Source of the DNA: Capnocytophaga sp.
Lineage (GTDB): Bacteria > Bacteroidota > Bacteroidia > Flavobacteriales > Flavobacteriaceae
Direction of reading: 5' to 3'
DNA: 64,000 bases
Assembly: GCA_030530525.1 (NCBI GenBank)
Contig: JAUMUT010000005.1
Coordinates: forward strand, 32,796 to 96,795
Within the stretch, counting starts at the first letter, position 1. Every line of letters starts with the position of its first letter. Shown piece by piece: positions 44,322 through 52,734 of the stretch. The position numbers were made by a program, and so were the translations under genes. The notes below the pieces were generated by a model. That model made no database searches, was not told the DNA's origin, and was given only the letters and a program-made list of their open reading frames with translations.

Positions 44322-46193
44322 TTATTCTTCCAATTTCATTGATAATTCAAACCAACGTTCTGTTTTTTCTTCTAAATCTGTTAAAATTTCATTTAATTCT
44401 ATGGATTTTTGTTGAATTTCTTCAGAATTTGCTATTCCTTCGGAGAAAAATGCTTCTATTTCTCGTTTTTTATCTTCTAATTTTGCAATATCTTTCTCTA
44501 ATTTAGCATATTCTTTTTGTTCGTTATAAGAAAGTCCTTTTGCTGTCTGTCGCCAAGTATTTTTAGGAGTTTCTTTCTCTTGCGTATTATTTTCTTTCGT
44601 TTCTTTGGGCGAACTTTGCTCATATACGAAAAAATCTGAATAATTACCTGGAAAATCTTCCACCTCACCATTTCCACGAAAAACAAAAAGATGTTCCACT
44701 ATTTTGTCCATAAAATATCGGTCGTGCGAAACGATAAGCAAACAGCCTGGATAATCCATTAGGAAAGATTCTAAAACGTTTAGCGTTACAATATCCAAAT
44801 CGTTGGTAGGCTCATCTAAGATTAGAAAATTAGGATTTTGAATAAGTATCGTGCAGAGGTACAGGCGTTTAAGTTCGCCACCGCTTAACTTTTCAACAAA
44901 ATCATATTGTTTTTTTCTATCAAATAAAAAACGTTCTAATAATTGCTCGGCAGAAAGCATTCTACCTTTATTTAACGGAATATATTCTCCATATTTTTTT
45001 ATAACATCAATAACTTTTTGCCCTTCTGGAACAGAAATTCCTTGTTGTGTATAGTAACCGAACTTAATAGTCTCGCCAATTACTACTTTTCCTGTATCCG
45101 AAGGTATATTTCCTGTCAAAATATTCAAAAAAGTACTTTTCCCTGTACCATTTTTACCTATTATTCCTATTTTTTCTCCTCTTTTGAATACATAATTGAA
45201 CTTATCTAAGATAATTTTGTCTTCAAAACGCTTACTTATGTTGTGTAACTCTACAATTTTGCTTCCTAAACGCTCCATATTTATTTCCAATTGCACAATA
45301 TGCTCTTGTCTGCGTTTGTGGGCTTGCTCTTTGATGATATAAAAATCATCAATACGCGATTTAGACTTGGTTGTCCTTGCCTTTGGTTGTCGGCGCATCC
45401 AATCTAATTCTTTGACATACAAGTTTTTAGCTTTATCAACAGAGGCTTGTTCTTGTGCGAGTCTTTGTTCTTTTTTTTCTAAGAAATAAGAATAATTCCC
45501 TTTATAACTATATAGTTTTTTTTGGTCTAACTCAATGATTTCATTACAAACACGCTCCAAGAAATATCGGTCGTGCGTTACCATAAAAAGCGTTATATTT
45601 TCTTTGGCAAAAAAAGCTTCGAGCCACTCAATCATTTCCAAATCGAGGTGGTTGGTAGGCTCATCTAAAATAAGAAGATCGGGCTTGGTTATCAATACAT
45701 TAGCAAGTGCAAGACGTTTTTTTTGTCCTCCTGATAAGTCGCCTACTTTGGTGGAAAGGCTGTTATTTAGTTTCAGTTTAGACAAAATTTGTTTGTATTG
45801 GGTTTCAAAATCCCACGCTTGGTGTCGTTCCATTTGTTCAAACGCATTTTGGTAAGCAACCTCATTTTCAGGGTTTTCCAATGCGTGTTCATACTCTTGA
45901 ATGATACGAAGAATAGGATTATCTTGCAATAAAATAAGCTCTTCTATGGTAAGGTCGGTAGGGAGTTCGGGTTCTTGTGGCAAAAAAGCAATTTTAAGCC
46001 CGTTTCGGGAAACTACTTGCCCGCTATCTGGGAAGTCTTTCCCTGTGATGATATTCAAAAGCGTACTTTTGCCTGTTCCGTTTTTAGCTATAAAAGCTAT
46101 TTTTTGGTCTTTATTTATTCCAAAAGAAATATTTTCAAATAATACACGTTCTCCAAACGATTTAGAGATATTTTCAACAGATAAATAATTCAT
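44322..46193 (-). CDS. ABC-F family ATPase (Uup-like)
   Basis: Two ABC nucleotide-binding domains with Walker A GKNGTGKSTLLN and GKNGTGKSTFLN, signatures LSGGQKKR and LSGGELKR, and Walker B LLILDEPTNHLDL and FLILDEPTNDLDI. There are no membrane helices. A coiled-coil C-terminus (about 545-623) is Uup-like. ABC-F proteins act on the ribosome, and some protect it from antibiotics; nothing here marks it as a resistance type. Operon with crcB. Confidence 0.93.
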   Translation of the reverse strand: MNYLSVENISKSFGERVLFENISFGINKDQKIAFIAKNGTGKSTLLNIITGKDFPDSGQVVSRNGLKIAFLPQEPELPTDLTIEELILLQDNPILRIIQEYEHALENPENEVAYQNAFEQMERHQAWDFETQYKQILSKLKLNNSLSTKVGDLSGGQKKRLALANVLITKPDLLILDEPTNHLDLEMIEWLEAFFAKENITLFMVTHDRYFLERVCNEIIELDQKKLYSYKGNYSYFLEKKEQRLAQEQASVDKAKNLYVKELDWMRRQPKARTTKSKSRIDDFYIIKEQAHKRRQEHIVQLEINMERLGSKIVELHNISKRFEDKIILDKFNYVFKRGEKIGIIGKNGTGKSTFLNILTGNIPSDTGKVVIGETIKFGYYTQQGISVPEGQKVIDVIKKYGEYIPLNKGRMLSAEQLLERFLFDRKKQYDFVEKLSGGELKRLYLCTILIQNPNFLILDEPTNDLDIVTLNVLESFLMDYPGCLLIVSHDRYFMDKIVEHLFVFRGNGEVEDFPGNYSDFFVYEQSSPKETKENNTQEKETPKNTWRQTAKGLSYNEQKEYAKLEKDIAKLEDKKREIEAFFSEGIANSEEIQQKSIELNEILTDLEEKTERWFELSMKLEE

Positions 46194-46319
46194 TAATTTG
46201 GTATTTTATATGTTTTTGGAGATTTTTTAGTTTATTTAATTCGTTTTACGACAAAAAAATGGTAAAAAAAATATAATTTTCAATGTAAAAATATAGTTTT
46301 AATCTATAAAATTACTTTT

Positions 46320-47594
46320 TTATATATCAAAAGATTGTTTTTTATTAGGAATATTATGCAAATCTTCAAAAATTTCTAAATCAAAAAACGGAACAGCCGC
46401 AATAAGATGGTCAAAAATATCCGATTGTATCGTTTCATACTCTACCCAATTGGTAGTATCGGTAAAGGCGTAAATTTCTAACGGAATACCTTTGGACGTT
46501 GCGGCTAATTGGCGTACCATCATTGTTAATTTTTTATTAATTCTTGGATGATTTTTCAAATAATAATCGGCATATTTTCGGAAAAGTCCTAAATTGGTCA
46601 TATTTCTTCCGTTGATAAGCACTCGTTTATCTGCTCGTTTTTCGGAATTATATTCTTCAATTTCTTTTCTCCTTTCTGTAATATAGCCTTCAATTTCTTG
46701 AATTTTTGCCAGCCGAATAAGGTCGGGTTCTTCTACAAAACGCACGGTAGATTGTATGATATATATGGAACGTTTTATTCTTCGCCCACCTGCATTTTGC
46801 ATTCCTCGCCAGTTTTGGAACGAAGCCGAAATGAGCTTATACGTTGGAATGGTAGTGATGGTTTTGTCAAAATTTTGTACTTTTACGGTGTTCAGGTTTA
46901 TTTCAATTACATCGCCATCGGCATTACTTTCAGGCATTGTTATCCAGTCGCCTATCCGTACCATATCATTAGTCGTTACCGTTATGCTTGCCACAAAGCC
47001 CAAAATAGTATCTTTAAAAATTAATAAAAGAATAGCCGAAGCTGCTCCTAAATAAGTAAAAAGCTCGCCTAATGACTTGTCTGTGAATATATTATAAATA
47101 AAGAAAAAACCAATACAAACCAAAGTAATATAAATGACTTGCGCCCAACTTTCCATTGGTTTTTCTCGGAAGGCTGGCTTTTCTTTTAGAGAATCCATTA
47201 CGGAACGGGCAAAAGCCAAAATTATCCAAATAACCGCAAAAACGGAATATGCCTGAATGATTTTGGTTATAAACATTCCTGAACGAGGAAAATGTACAAA
47301 CGCAATAGGAATGACCTCTAAAAGGAAAAGTATCGGGAATATTTGTGCTAACTGATGCGGGAATCTTCTCTCTCGTAAGTACTTGAAAACAGGGAATTTA
47401 GAATTATCTTTTATTCGTTCAACCACGCCACGAATAGCCCACCGAATAGCCACTTGCAACAATAAAGCCGTTAAAGTTATGACTATTAAAAGGATTATGA
47501 AAGCTATATTTCCCGAAGTTTCTGTACTAAAACCCAGCGAAGTAAGTTCTTTTTCTATCCATTGTTCAAAATTTTGGAATATTCCTGCCCACAT
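46320..47594 (-). CDS. Mechanosensitive ion channel, MscS family (YbdG-like)
   Basis: Five membrane segments in the first about 190 residues, the last forming the MscS pore helix (LGAASAILLLIFKDTILGFVASI), then the beta domain (IGDWITMPESNADGDVIEINLNTVKVQNFDKTITTIPTY). The long C-terminal soluble domain with an insert around WRGMQNAGGRRIKRSIYI is the YbdG/MscM subtype, which opens under hypo-osmotic shock. Single-gene unit. Confidence 0.92.
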   Translation of the reverse strand: MWAGIFQNFEQWIEKELTSLGFSTETSGNIAFIILLIVITLTALLLQVAIRWAIRGVVERIKDNSKFPVFKYLRERRFPHQLAQIFPILFLLEVIPIAFVHFPRSGMFITKIIQAYSVFAVIWIILAFARSVMDSLKEKPAFREKPMESWAQVIYITLVCIGFFFIYNIFTDKSLGELFTYLGAASAILLLIFKDTILGFVASITVTTNDMVRIGDWITMPESNADGDVIEINLNTVKVQNFDKTITTIPTYKLISASFQNWRGMQNAGGRRIKRSIYIIQSTVRFVEEPDLIRLAKIQEIEGYITERRKEIEEYNSEKRADKRVLINGRNMTNLGLFRKYADYYLKNHPRINKKLTMMVRQLAATSKGIPLEIYAFTDTTNWVEYETIQSDIFDHLIAAVPFFDLEIFEDLHNIPNKKQSFDI

Positions 47595-47618
47595 AGATTA
47601 TTTTTTGGCAAAAGTACG

Positions 47619-47626
47619 ATTATTTT
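47619..47626 (-). promoter_or_regulatory. -7 box for the MscS-like gene
   Basis: Plus-strand CAAAAGTA gives TACTTTTG on the minus strand, 25 bases before the start codon. Confidence 0.55.
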
Positions 47627-47727
47627 CTGTAATAATCAAAGAAGAGAAAGCAAACAGAAAAGGAGTTTTTAGTTTTATTATAAAACGTACCGAGACGGAA
47701 GTAAAACATACATTTTCACACTAAGAG

Positions 47728-47750
47728 AAGGGCATTAAAGCCCTTTTTTT
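47728..47750 (+). terminator. Terminator-like hairpin facing the plus strand
   Basis: AAGGGC and GCCCTT with a T7 tail read as a terminator on the plus strand, although the adjoining genes lie on the minus strand and the stem overlaps the trmH stop codon. It may stop an antisense or small RNA transcript. Confidence 0.5.
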
Positions 47751-48394
47751 ATTTCTTCATAGCGTTTTAAGACATCGAATAGGCTACGAATAGAGTTTTT
47801 TGTCCATTCCAGGCGAGTTTCTAATAATTCTTGTTCTGAAAGTTGCCATTTTACTTCAGATTTTCGTAATTTGGTGGTTAAAGATTGTAAAATAATAGCC
47901 ACACTTACCGAAATATTAAGAGATTCGGTAAAACCAACCATCGGAATGGTTAAAAATTGGTCGGCTTTACTAAGTACTTCCTCTGAAAGTCCTTTTTTTT
48001 CTGTTCCGAAGAAAAAAGCACTTTTTTTAGAAATATCAAAAGTATCCAGCGGAATAGCGTTGGGCTTAGGCACGGTTGCAACTATCTGAAAACCATCAGT
48101 TTTCAATTTTTCAATACACGAAATAGTATCTGAATAACGGTGCGTGGTAACCCATTTTTCTGCTCCCATTGCTATTTTAGAATCCAATCGTTTTCCGTAT
48201 TTTTGCTCTATCAAATGGGCATTTTGCACTCCAAAAATTTCGCAACTGCGTACCACTGCGCTCGTATTATGCATTTGATAGACATCTTCCACTGCAACGG
48301 TGAAATGATTGGTTCGTAAAGAAAGAATTTCCGTAAAACGATTTTTTCTTTCTTCGGTAATAAAATTTTCTAAATATTGAAGTAAGTGATTCAT
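47735..48394 (-). CDS. trmH: tRNA (guanosine(18)-2'-O)-methyltransferase TrmH-like
   Basis: SPOUT motifs: VEDVYQMHNTSAVVRSCEIFG, AFFFGTEKKGLSEEVL and IPMVGFTESLNISVSVAIILQSL, with the RSCE arginine and the knot asparagine. The C-terminal TRLEWTKNSI stretch supports the TrmH (Gm18) subfamily over the rRNA type. Length 219 is normal. A transcript entering from the right would pass through the spacer behind the Gpd-like operon. Confidence 0.9.
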   Translation of the reverse strand: MNHLLQYLENFITEERKNRFTEILSLRTNHFTVAVEDVYQMHNTSAVVRSCEIFGVQNAHLIEQKYGKRLDSKIAMGAEKWVTTHRYSDTISCIEKLKTDGFQIVATVPKPNAIPLDTFDISKKSAFFFGTEKKGLSEEVLSKADQFLTIPMVGFTESLNISVSVAIILQSLTTKLRKSEVKWQLSEQELLETRLEWTKNSIRSLFDVLKRYEEIKKGL

Positions 48395-48540
48395 TTTTAG
48401 TTAATTAAATAATCTCTGATTTTGTTACCTTTTCTTTTTATAATTTATAAAAAAATTATTACCTGTCGTTATTCTAACTTTTTTTATATGTAATTAATGA
48501 TATAGTATTTGTAACTCAGATTATTATATTAGGTTGTATT

Positions 48541-48580
48541 CAAATAAGTATAAATGCTATATAATTATACACTTATTTAG
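48541..48580 (-). terminator. Hairpin beyond the Gpd-like operon
   Basis: AAATAAGT and ACTTATTT with inner ATAA/TTAT pairs form a hairpin about 120 bases past the last operon gene. It lacks a good T-run, so termination is uncertain. Confidence 0.4.
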
Positions 48581-48641
48581 GCTTGGCAGTATTTTCCTCA
48601 ATAGAAATATCTTCTCTACCGTAGGCAAAAATAAGCCTACG
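48573..48641 (-). pseudogene. Relic of the N-terminus of the operon's last lipoprotein gene
   Basis: A 32-base stretch (48589-48620) matches 50012-50043 at 29 of 32 positions. In frame it reads AYGREDISIEENT, against ACGKEDISIEKNT just after the lipobox of the intact gene; here the lipid-acceptor Cys is Tyr and a stop follows soon. This points to a duplicated and eroded paralogue immediately downstream of the operon. It also overlaps an imperfect 44-base hairpin (48609-48652). Confidence 0.65.
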
Positions 48642-48693
48642 ATAAAGAAGATAAAACTTTTTTTATACTTTTATTTTTTACAATATAAATTTA

Positions 48694-50103
48694 TTAGAAA
48701 AATTCCATTTCATGGATATCTATATATTGGTCTTGTGAGTTTTTAAAATATGCCAAATATAATTGTTCCGTTGTAATAGGTTTTTCAAATTCAAGATACA
48801 ATGTTGTAGGATTACTACCTGTTGAAGTATAAATACCTTGTGGTAACCAAGAATCTCCAGATTTTGCATATATTTGCATTTCTTCAATTCTTTTATTAGA
48901 GGTTCTTTGGGTTATTTTTATTCCTTTTATTTTAGTCCTTTCTGTAAATACTACTTGTACATAAGGCTTATTATCATCTTCTTCTATTTTAGTATCAATC
49001 CACCAAGGATTACCTCCATAATTACCGTCATGCATTTTACCTATATGTCCCTCTTGATAATTAGTATAAAAATTATATTTAGAAGAATTTATTAAGTCTC
49101 CAGAATAATTACGAATTCTCTTAACTGAATTTTCTTCTGGAACACCTTCTTTACTTATCTTAATAGTTACTAAAACCGGAGTCTCTAATACTTGATAAGC
49201 TGTCCCTGCTGCATTATAAGCCATTAACTTCAAAGGTAACACATATTCTCCTTCAGTTGTCAATTGTTCTATATTTTGCAATGTAAAAGATATTACTCCT
49301 TCTGTTTTATTCTTAAAATCAATAGGAGTTATTGTCCCTTCTATTCCGTCAGGAGCTATTGTTTTTCCTGAAGGAAGAAGAGAATTATCTCTTACTAAAC
49401 CTAATGAAATATCCGAAGGTATAGCATTAGAAATAGACACATCTAATTCAACATCTTTATTAGGCATTTTGGCAGTGCCATTTTCAAGGACAGCTTCCTT
49501 AGTAATATTACTTTCATCCAAACCAAAAGTTATTCCTTGAGGATAAATTTTAACTACTACATAATCTTTTCCTTCTTGAACTTTTACATTTTCATTATCA
49601 GAAATTTTAAAAGTAAAAGGAACTATTAACTTTTGGTTAAAATTAGCTTGATTAGATACTTTAAGTTCAAAAGTAGCAGAAGTTTCTCCTGCTACAATTG
49701 TTTTTTCTGCGATTGCTATTTGCACTAAAGAGGCTTCTCCTAATGAATATTCTGAATAATTAGATTTTATTTTTTCAAATAAAGAAGCATCATATTGTAA
49801 TGTTACTTTAGTATCTTTTGTTGTTGTTTTTGACAAAGCAACCTCTACCTGGCGAGTATTTTCTCCTTCTATGGTAAATCCTTCTAAAGACAACATAGGT
49901 ATTACAACTTCTGTATTTTTAGTTGAAAGATACTGAAAACGAGGATCATACCCTAAACGAGTACGGATATCATCTTCTGTTATTTTTTTATCAACAGTCC
50001 AAGAAGTATCTGTATTTTTTTCAATAGAAATATCTTCTTTACCACAAGCCACTACAACTAAACAAGAGATGGCAAGTATATTTTTGTAAAATATTTTTTT
50101 CAT
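48694..50103 (-). CDS. Surface lipoprotein with DUF1735-like domains and F5/8-type (discoidin) domain
   Basis: A lipoprotein signal ends VVAC (Cys20), followed by GKEDIS; acidic/lysine residues right after the Cys resemble the surface-export signal described in Capnocytophaga. Two BT_3987/DUF1735-like domains follow (about 60-190 and 200-320), then a C-terminal galactose-binding-like domain (about 325-469, ending YIDIHEMEFF). It should bind glycan on the cell surface. Last gene of the Gpd-like operon, the position of a GpdE/GpdF-type protein; I cannot say which. Confidence 0.85.
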   Translation of the reverse strand: MKKIFYKNILAISCLVVVACGKEDISIEKNTDTSWTVDKKITEDDIRTRLGYDPRFQYLSTKNTEVVIPMLSLEGFTIEGENTRQVEVALSKTTTKDTKVTLQYDASLFEKIKSNYSEYSLGEASLVQIAIAEKTIVAGETSATFELKVSNQANFNQKLIVPFTFKISDNENVKVQEGKDYVVVKIYPQGITFGLDESNITKEAVLENGTAKMPNKDVELDVSISNAIPSDISLGLVRDNSLLPSGKTIAPDGIEGTITPIDFKNKTEGVISFTLQNIEQLTTEGEYVLPLKLMAYNAAGTAYQVLETPVLVTIKISKEGVPEENSVKRIRNYSGDLINSSKYNFYTNYQEGHIGKMHDGNYGGNPWWIDTKIEEDDNKPYVQVVFTERTKIKGIKITQRTSNKRIEEMQIYAKSGDSWLPQGIYTSTGSNPTTLYLEFEKPITTEQLYLAYFKNSQDQYIDIHEMEFF

Positions 50104-50127
50104 TTTGTTTATCTTTAATTTAATAAA

Positions 50128-51366
50128 TTAATCCTCTTCTATTTCTAAGCCTACAGCAGGAAACTTAACATTTTCTGTCCATTGCAAAGTCAAATCACTT
50201 TCTGTCAAAGTAGAATTAGCAGCAGGAGTTCCGTCTTTTCCAAATTTAACTTCGTTATTATATTTGGTAAGTTCTTTAAAGCCTTGCTTTTTATTTATGG
50301 GCAAATAGACTAATAAACCTTCACTATCAGGATCAACAGGCAAATATAAACCATCATTAATTTCAGAATCACTAAGAGCTCTATTCCATACACGTACTTC
50401 TCGAATACGATAATCACGAGAACTATGTCTACCTTCATTTCCTATAGTAATAGCTCCCCCTTCTCCTTTTATGAAACTTAGGTTAGGACGTACAAATGTT
50501 CTTCCTAATTTACCATTAATATATACTTTAAGATTATTGTTCTTATAAACAAAAGAAATCTGATACCAAGTACCTAATTTTACTTCTTGATTTATATAGG
50601 TAGCATCTCCATCGGAGTCTAAATCTTTTACTTGGAAAGAATTAGGACCTACTCGTGTATACCACCAGTTAGAACCAGGACCTCCCCTAAAATTGATTAA
50701 AGATTGATTCCAAGGATAACCAATTTGCTCCCAATTTAAAAACATAAAGTGCCCTTGAATTGTAAATTCTTCTATTGTAGGAAGTTCAGGATCTAATTTT
50801 ACCATAAAATTATTTCCTCGCTTAATTTCAACAACAGAAGTTTTGAATGGACGACTCAAATTAATAATAAGGTCTTTGTTAGACAAAATAGGAAGTGAAG
50901 AAGAAGTTATTCGTAAAGGAATAGCATACTTTATTCCTATTGGATAGGTATCCTCATTAAGAGCTTTAATTTCAACTCCTATTTGTGAAGAAATACTCCC
51001 TGCTTTTATGGTAAGGTTTAAATTTCCATCTGTAGAGACATTTTCTGGATTATTTACTTCATATAATTTATACTCAGAAGCAGGTAAAACTTTATATGTT
51101 GTACCATTTTCTTTGTTAAATTCTGTAAAAAAGTCCGTTACAGATACAGTTACTGGTATATCTTCATTGGATAATGTAGACATTCTAACCTCAGCTTTAG
51201 TGCTTCCTCCTTCTGAAGCTTTAGCGAAACTAACACTTGCAGTATTAGAATTCATATATACTGCTGATAAATTATGACTATTACTTTCGACGTCTATTTT
51301 TTCTTGACAAGCGGTGAGCCCTGCAAATAGGGCTACACACGCTAATTTTATAATATTTTTTCTCAT
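50128..51366 (-). CDS. Surface lipoprotein with DUF1735-like and LamG/concanavalin-like domains
   Basis: A lipoprotein signal ends LTAC (Cys20), followed by QEKIDVES. A DUF1735-like domain (about 30-160) precedes a LamG/laminin-G-like jelly roll (about 185-365: WYQISFVYKNNNLKVYINGKLG, IREVRVWNRALSDSEIND). Such modules bind sugars. It lies 10 bases from the GH18 gene and 24 from the next lipoprotein gene, and corresponds to a GpdE/GpdF-type subunit. Confidence 0.85.
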   Translation of the reverse strand: MRKNIIKLACVALFAGLTACQEKIDVESNSHNLSAVYMNSNTASVSFAKASEGGSTKAEVRMSTLSNEDIPVTVSVTDFFTEFNKENGTTYKVLPASEYKLYEVNNPENVSTDGNLNLTIKAGSISSQIGVEIKALNEDTYPIGIKYAIPLRITSSSLPILSNKDLIINLSRPFKTSVVEIKRGNNFMVKLDPELPTIEEFTIQGHFMFLNWEQIGYPWNQSLINFRGGPGSNWWYTRVGPNSFQVKDLDSDGDATYINQEVKLGTWYQISFVYKNNNLKVYINGKLGRTFVRPNLSFIKGEGGAITIGNEGRHSSRDYRIREVRVWNRALSDSEINDGLYLPVDPDSEGLLVYLPINKKQGFKELTKYNNEVKFGKDGTPAANSTLTESDLTLQWTENVKFPAVGLEIEED

Positions 51367-51376
51367 TTTTATTTTT

Positions 51377-52726
51377 TTAAGGAAGAATAATCATTGGTTC
51401 TTTTTCTTTGTAACTAGAATAATCAGGACGTGGATTTGCTATACGAATAGCCTCACGTGTCCAAGCATAATGTAAATATTTACGAGTAAGATTATTAGCT
51501 TTCAAATATGCTTTGAATTGCTCATTATTTTCGTTATTAATTTCATAATCTGTTTGTCCGTGATATGCTCCAAGCCCCCAAATTTTACCTTCTTTAACAG
51601 CCTTACCTTTTGCAGCCATCACTTTAAAATTACCAGCTTGATAATTACCACTTGTAGAATTATAGTAGTTTCCACCCAAATGTTCTATATGAGTCCCTAC
51701 TCCATCTATTTGATAATCTTGTAAAAAATGTTTATCAAAATATTTAGCAAAATTATCTCCTCTAAAAATAGCTGCTACTCCACAAGGTACATCAGCACAG
51801 AAATAATAACGCTTAGTTAGGTAATTTTCTGGCAAATAAGGAGTAAATTCTTCTATATACTCTTTTTCTTTGGCGTGAAAACCTTCAGTTGAAGCATCAA
51901 ACAAGGCTTTTAAATTAGCTTCTCGTTCTGCTTGAGTTTTTGCTACGTGATTTTCACCAACAGGGCCAAAATATTTAGCCATTTCTTTAACAAACTTTCC
52001 TAAATTACTATTTTCATTATTCTTATCCATCATAAGAGGGGTGCCTTCTTCTGATTCTCCTCCATGATCTCCACAAGTTTCCCAGTCTAGATCATAGCCA
52101 TCAAAATTTAACACAATAATGTAACGAGATAATTCTCTTGCATAAATTTCTCCCCATTGGTTATAACATTCTGCAAAAGGATATTTTTCACGGAACAGAT
52201 TGTATCCACTTGTTTTCCCATCTTTTGATGATGGTAATCCTAAGCCTACACTTGGAGTTTGCCAGCACATCAGTACTTTACTTCCTTTTTTATGGAATAC
52301 TTCAAGGTCTTTCTTTTGATTTATAGAAATATTTTCTGGTCGAGTACCTAAGCCTCCCCACATAGAAATAGCTACTACTGAGTCTGGAATAGATTGTAAC
52401 CATGTTTTAGCAACTCCTTGTTGAGTTGTCCAAAAACCTCCTGAGTACCAAAAATAAATCATTGGAGTTTGCCCTCCTGCTTTACCTGTATTCAGCCACG
52501 CTTTTTCCTTATATTCTCTTAATTCTTCCCAATAGGCTTCCAGTGCTTTTTTGTTTTCTTCTGTACGTTCTGCTTCAGCTACCCATTTAGCATTATCTCG
52601 TTTTTCTTTTAGTTCGTCCAAAGCAGATTTTTCAAAAGCATCTGCATTATTTTCTGTTTCCGTCCATTTGCTACAACTACCAAGAGTAATAGCAAAGGCT
52701 AATAGAGTGTATGTTATTCTTTTCAT
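51377..52726 (-). CDS. gpdG: GH18 endo-beta-N-acetylglucosaminidase lipoprotein (GpdG-like)
   Basis: The GH18 catalytic motif DGYDLDWE lies at residues 209-216 with Glu216 as acid. Other GH18 parts are seen: IYFWYSGGFW near the start of the barrel, VVAISMWGG and KVLMCWQTPS. The lipoprotein signal ends LGSC (Cys18). The family cuts the chitobiose core of N-glycans, releasing them from glycoproteins. Its place in a SusC-SusD-GH18-lipoprotein-lipoprotein operon is as in the C. canimorsus Gpd system, which strips glycans from host IgG; identity to GpdG is inferred from order and family. Confidence 0.87.
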   Translation of the reverse strand: MKRITYTLLAFAITLGSCSKWTETENNADAFEKSALDELKEKRDNAKWVAEAERTEENKKALEAYWEELREYKEKAWLNTGKAGGQTPMIYFWYSGGFWTTQQGVAKTWLQSIPDSVVAISMWGGLGTRPENISINQKKDLEVFHKKGSKVLMCWQTPSVGLGLPSSKDGKTSGYNLFREKYPFAECYNQWGEIYARELSRYIIVLNFDGYDLDWETCGDHGGESEEGTPLMMDKNNENSNLGKFVKEMAKYFGPVGENHVAKTQAEREANLKALFDASTEGFHAKEKEYIEEFTPYLPENYLTKRYYFCADVPCGVAAIFRGDNFAKYFDKHFLQDYQIDGVGTHIEHLGGNYYNSTSGNYQAGNFKVMAAKGKAVKEGKIWGLGAYHGQTDYEINNENNEQFKAYLKANNLTRKYLHYAWTREAIRIANPRPDYSSYKEKEPMIILP

Positions 52727-52734
52727 AATATATG

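Noticed and set aside
44322..46193. Antibiotic-resistance ABC-F
   Set aside because: The Uup-type C-terminal coiled coil and housekeeping context favour a general ribosome-associated ABC-F.
47383..47724. 113-codon plus-strand ORF next to the plus-strand terminator
   Set aside because: Most of it is antisense to the MscS gene, with no promoter box upstream and no recognisable domain.
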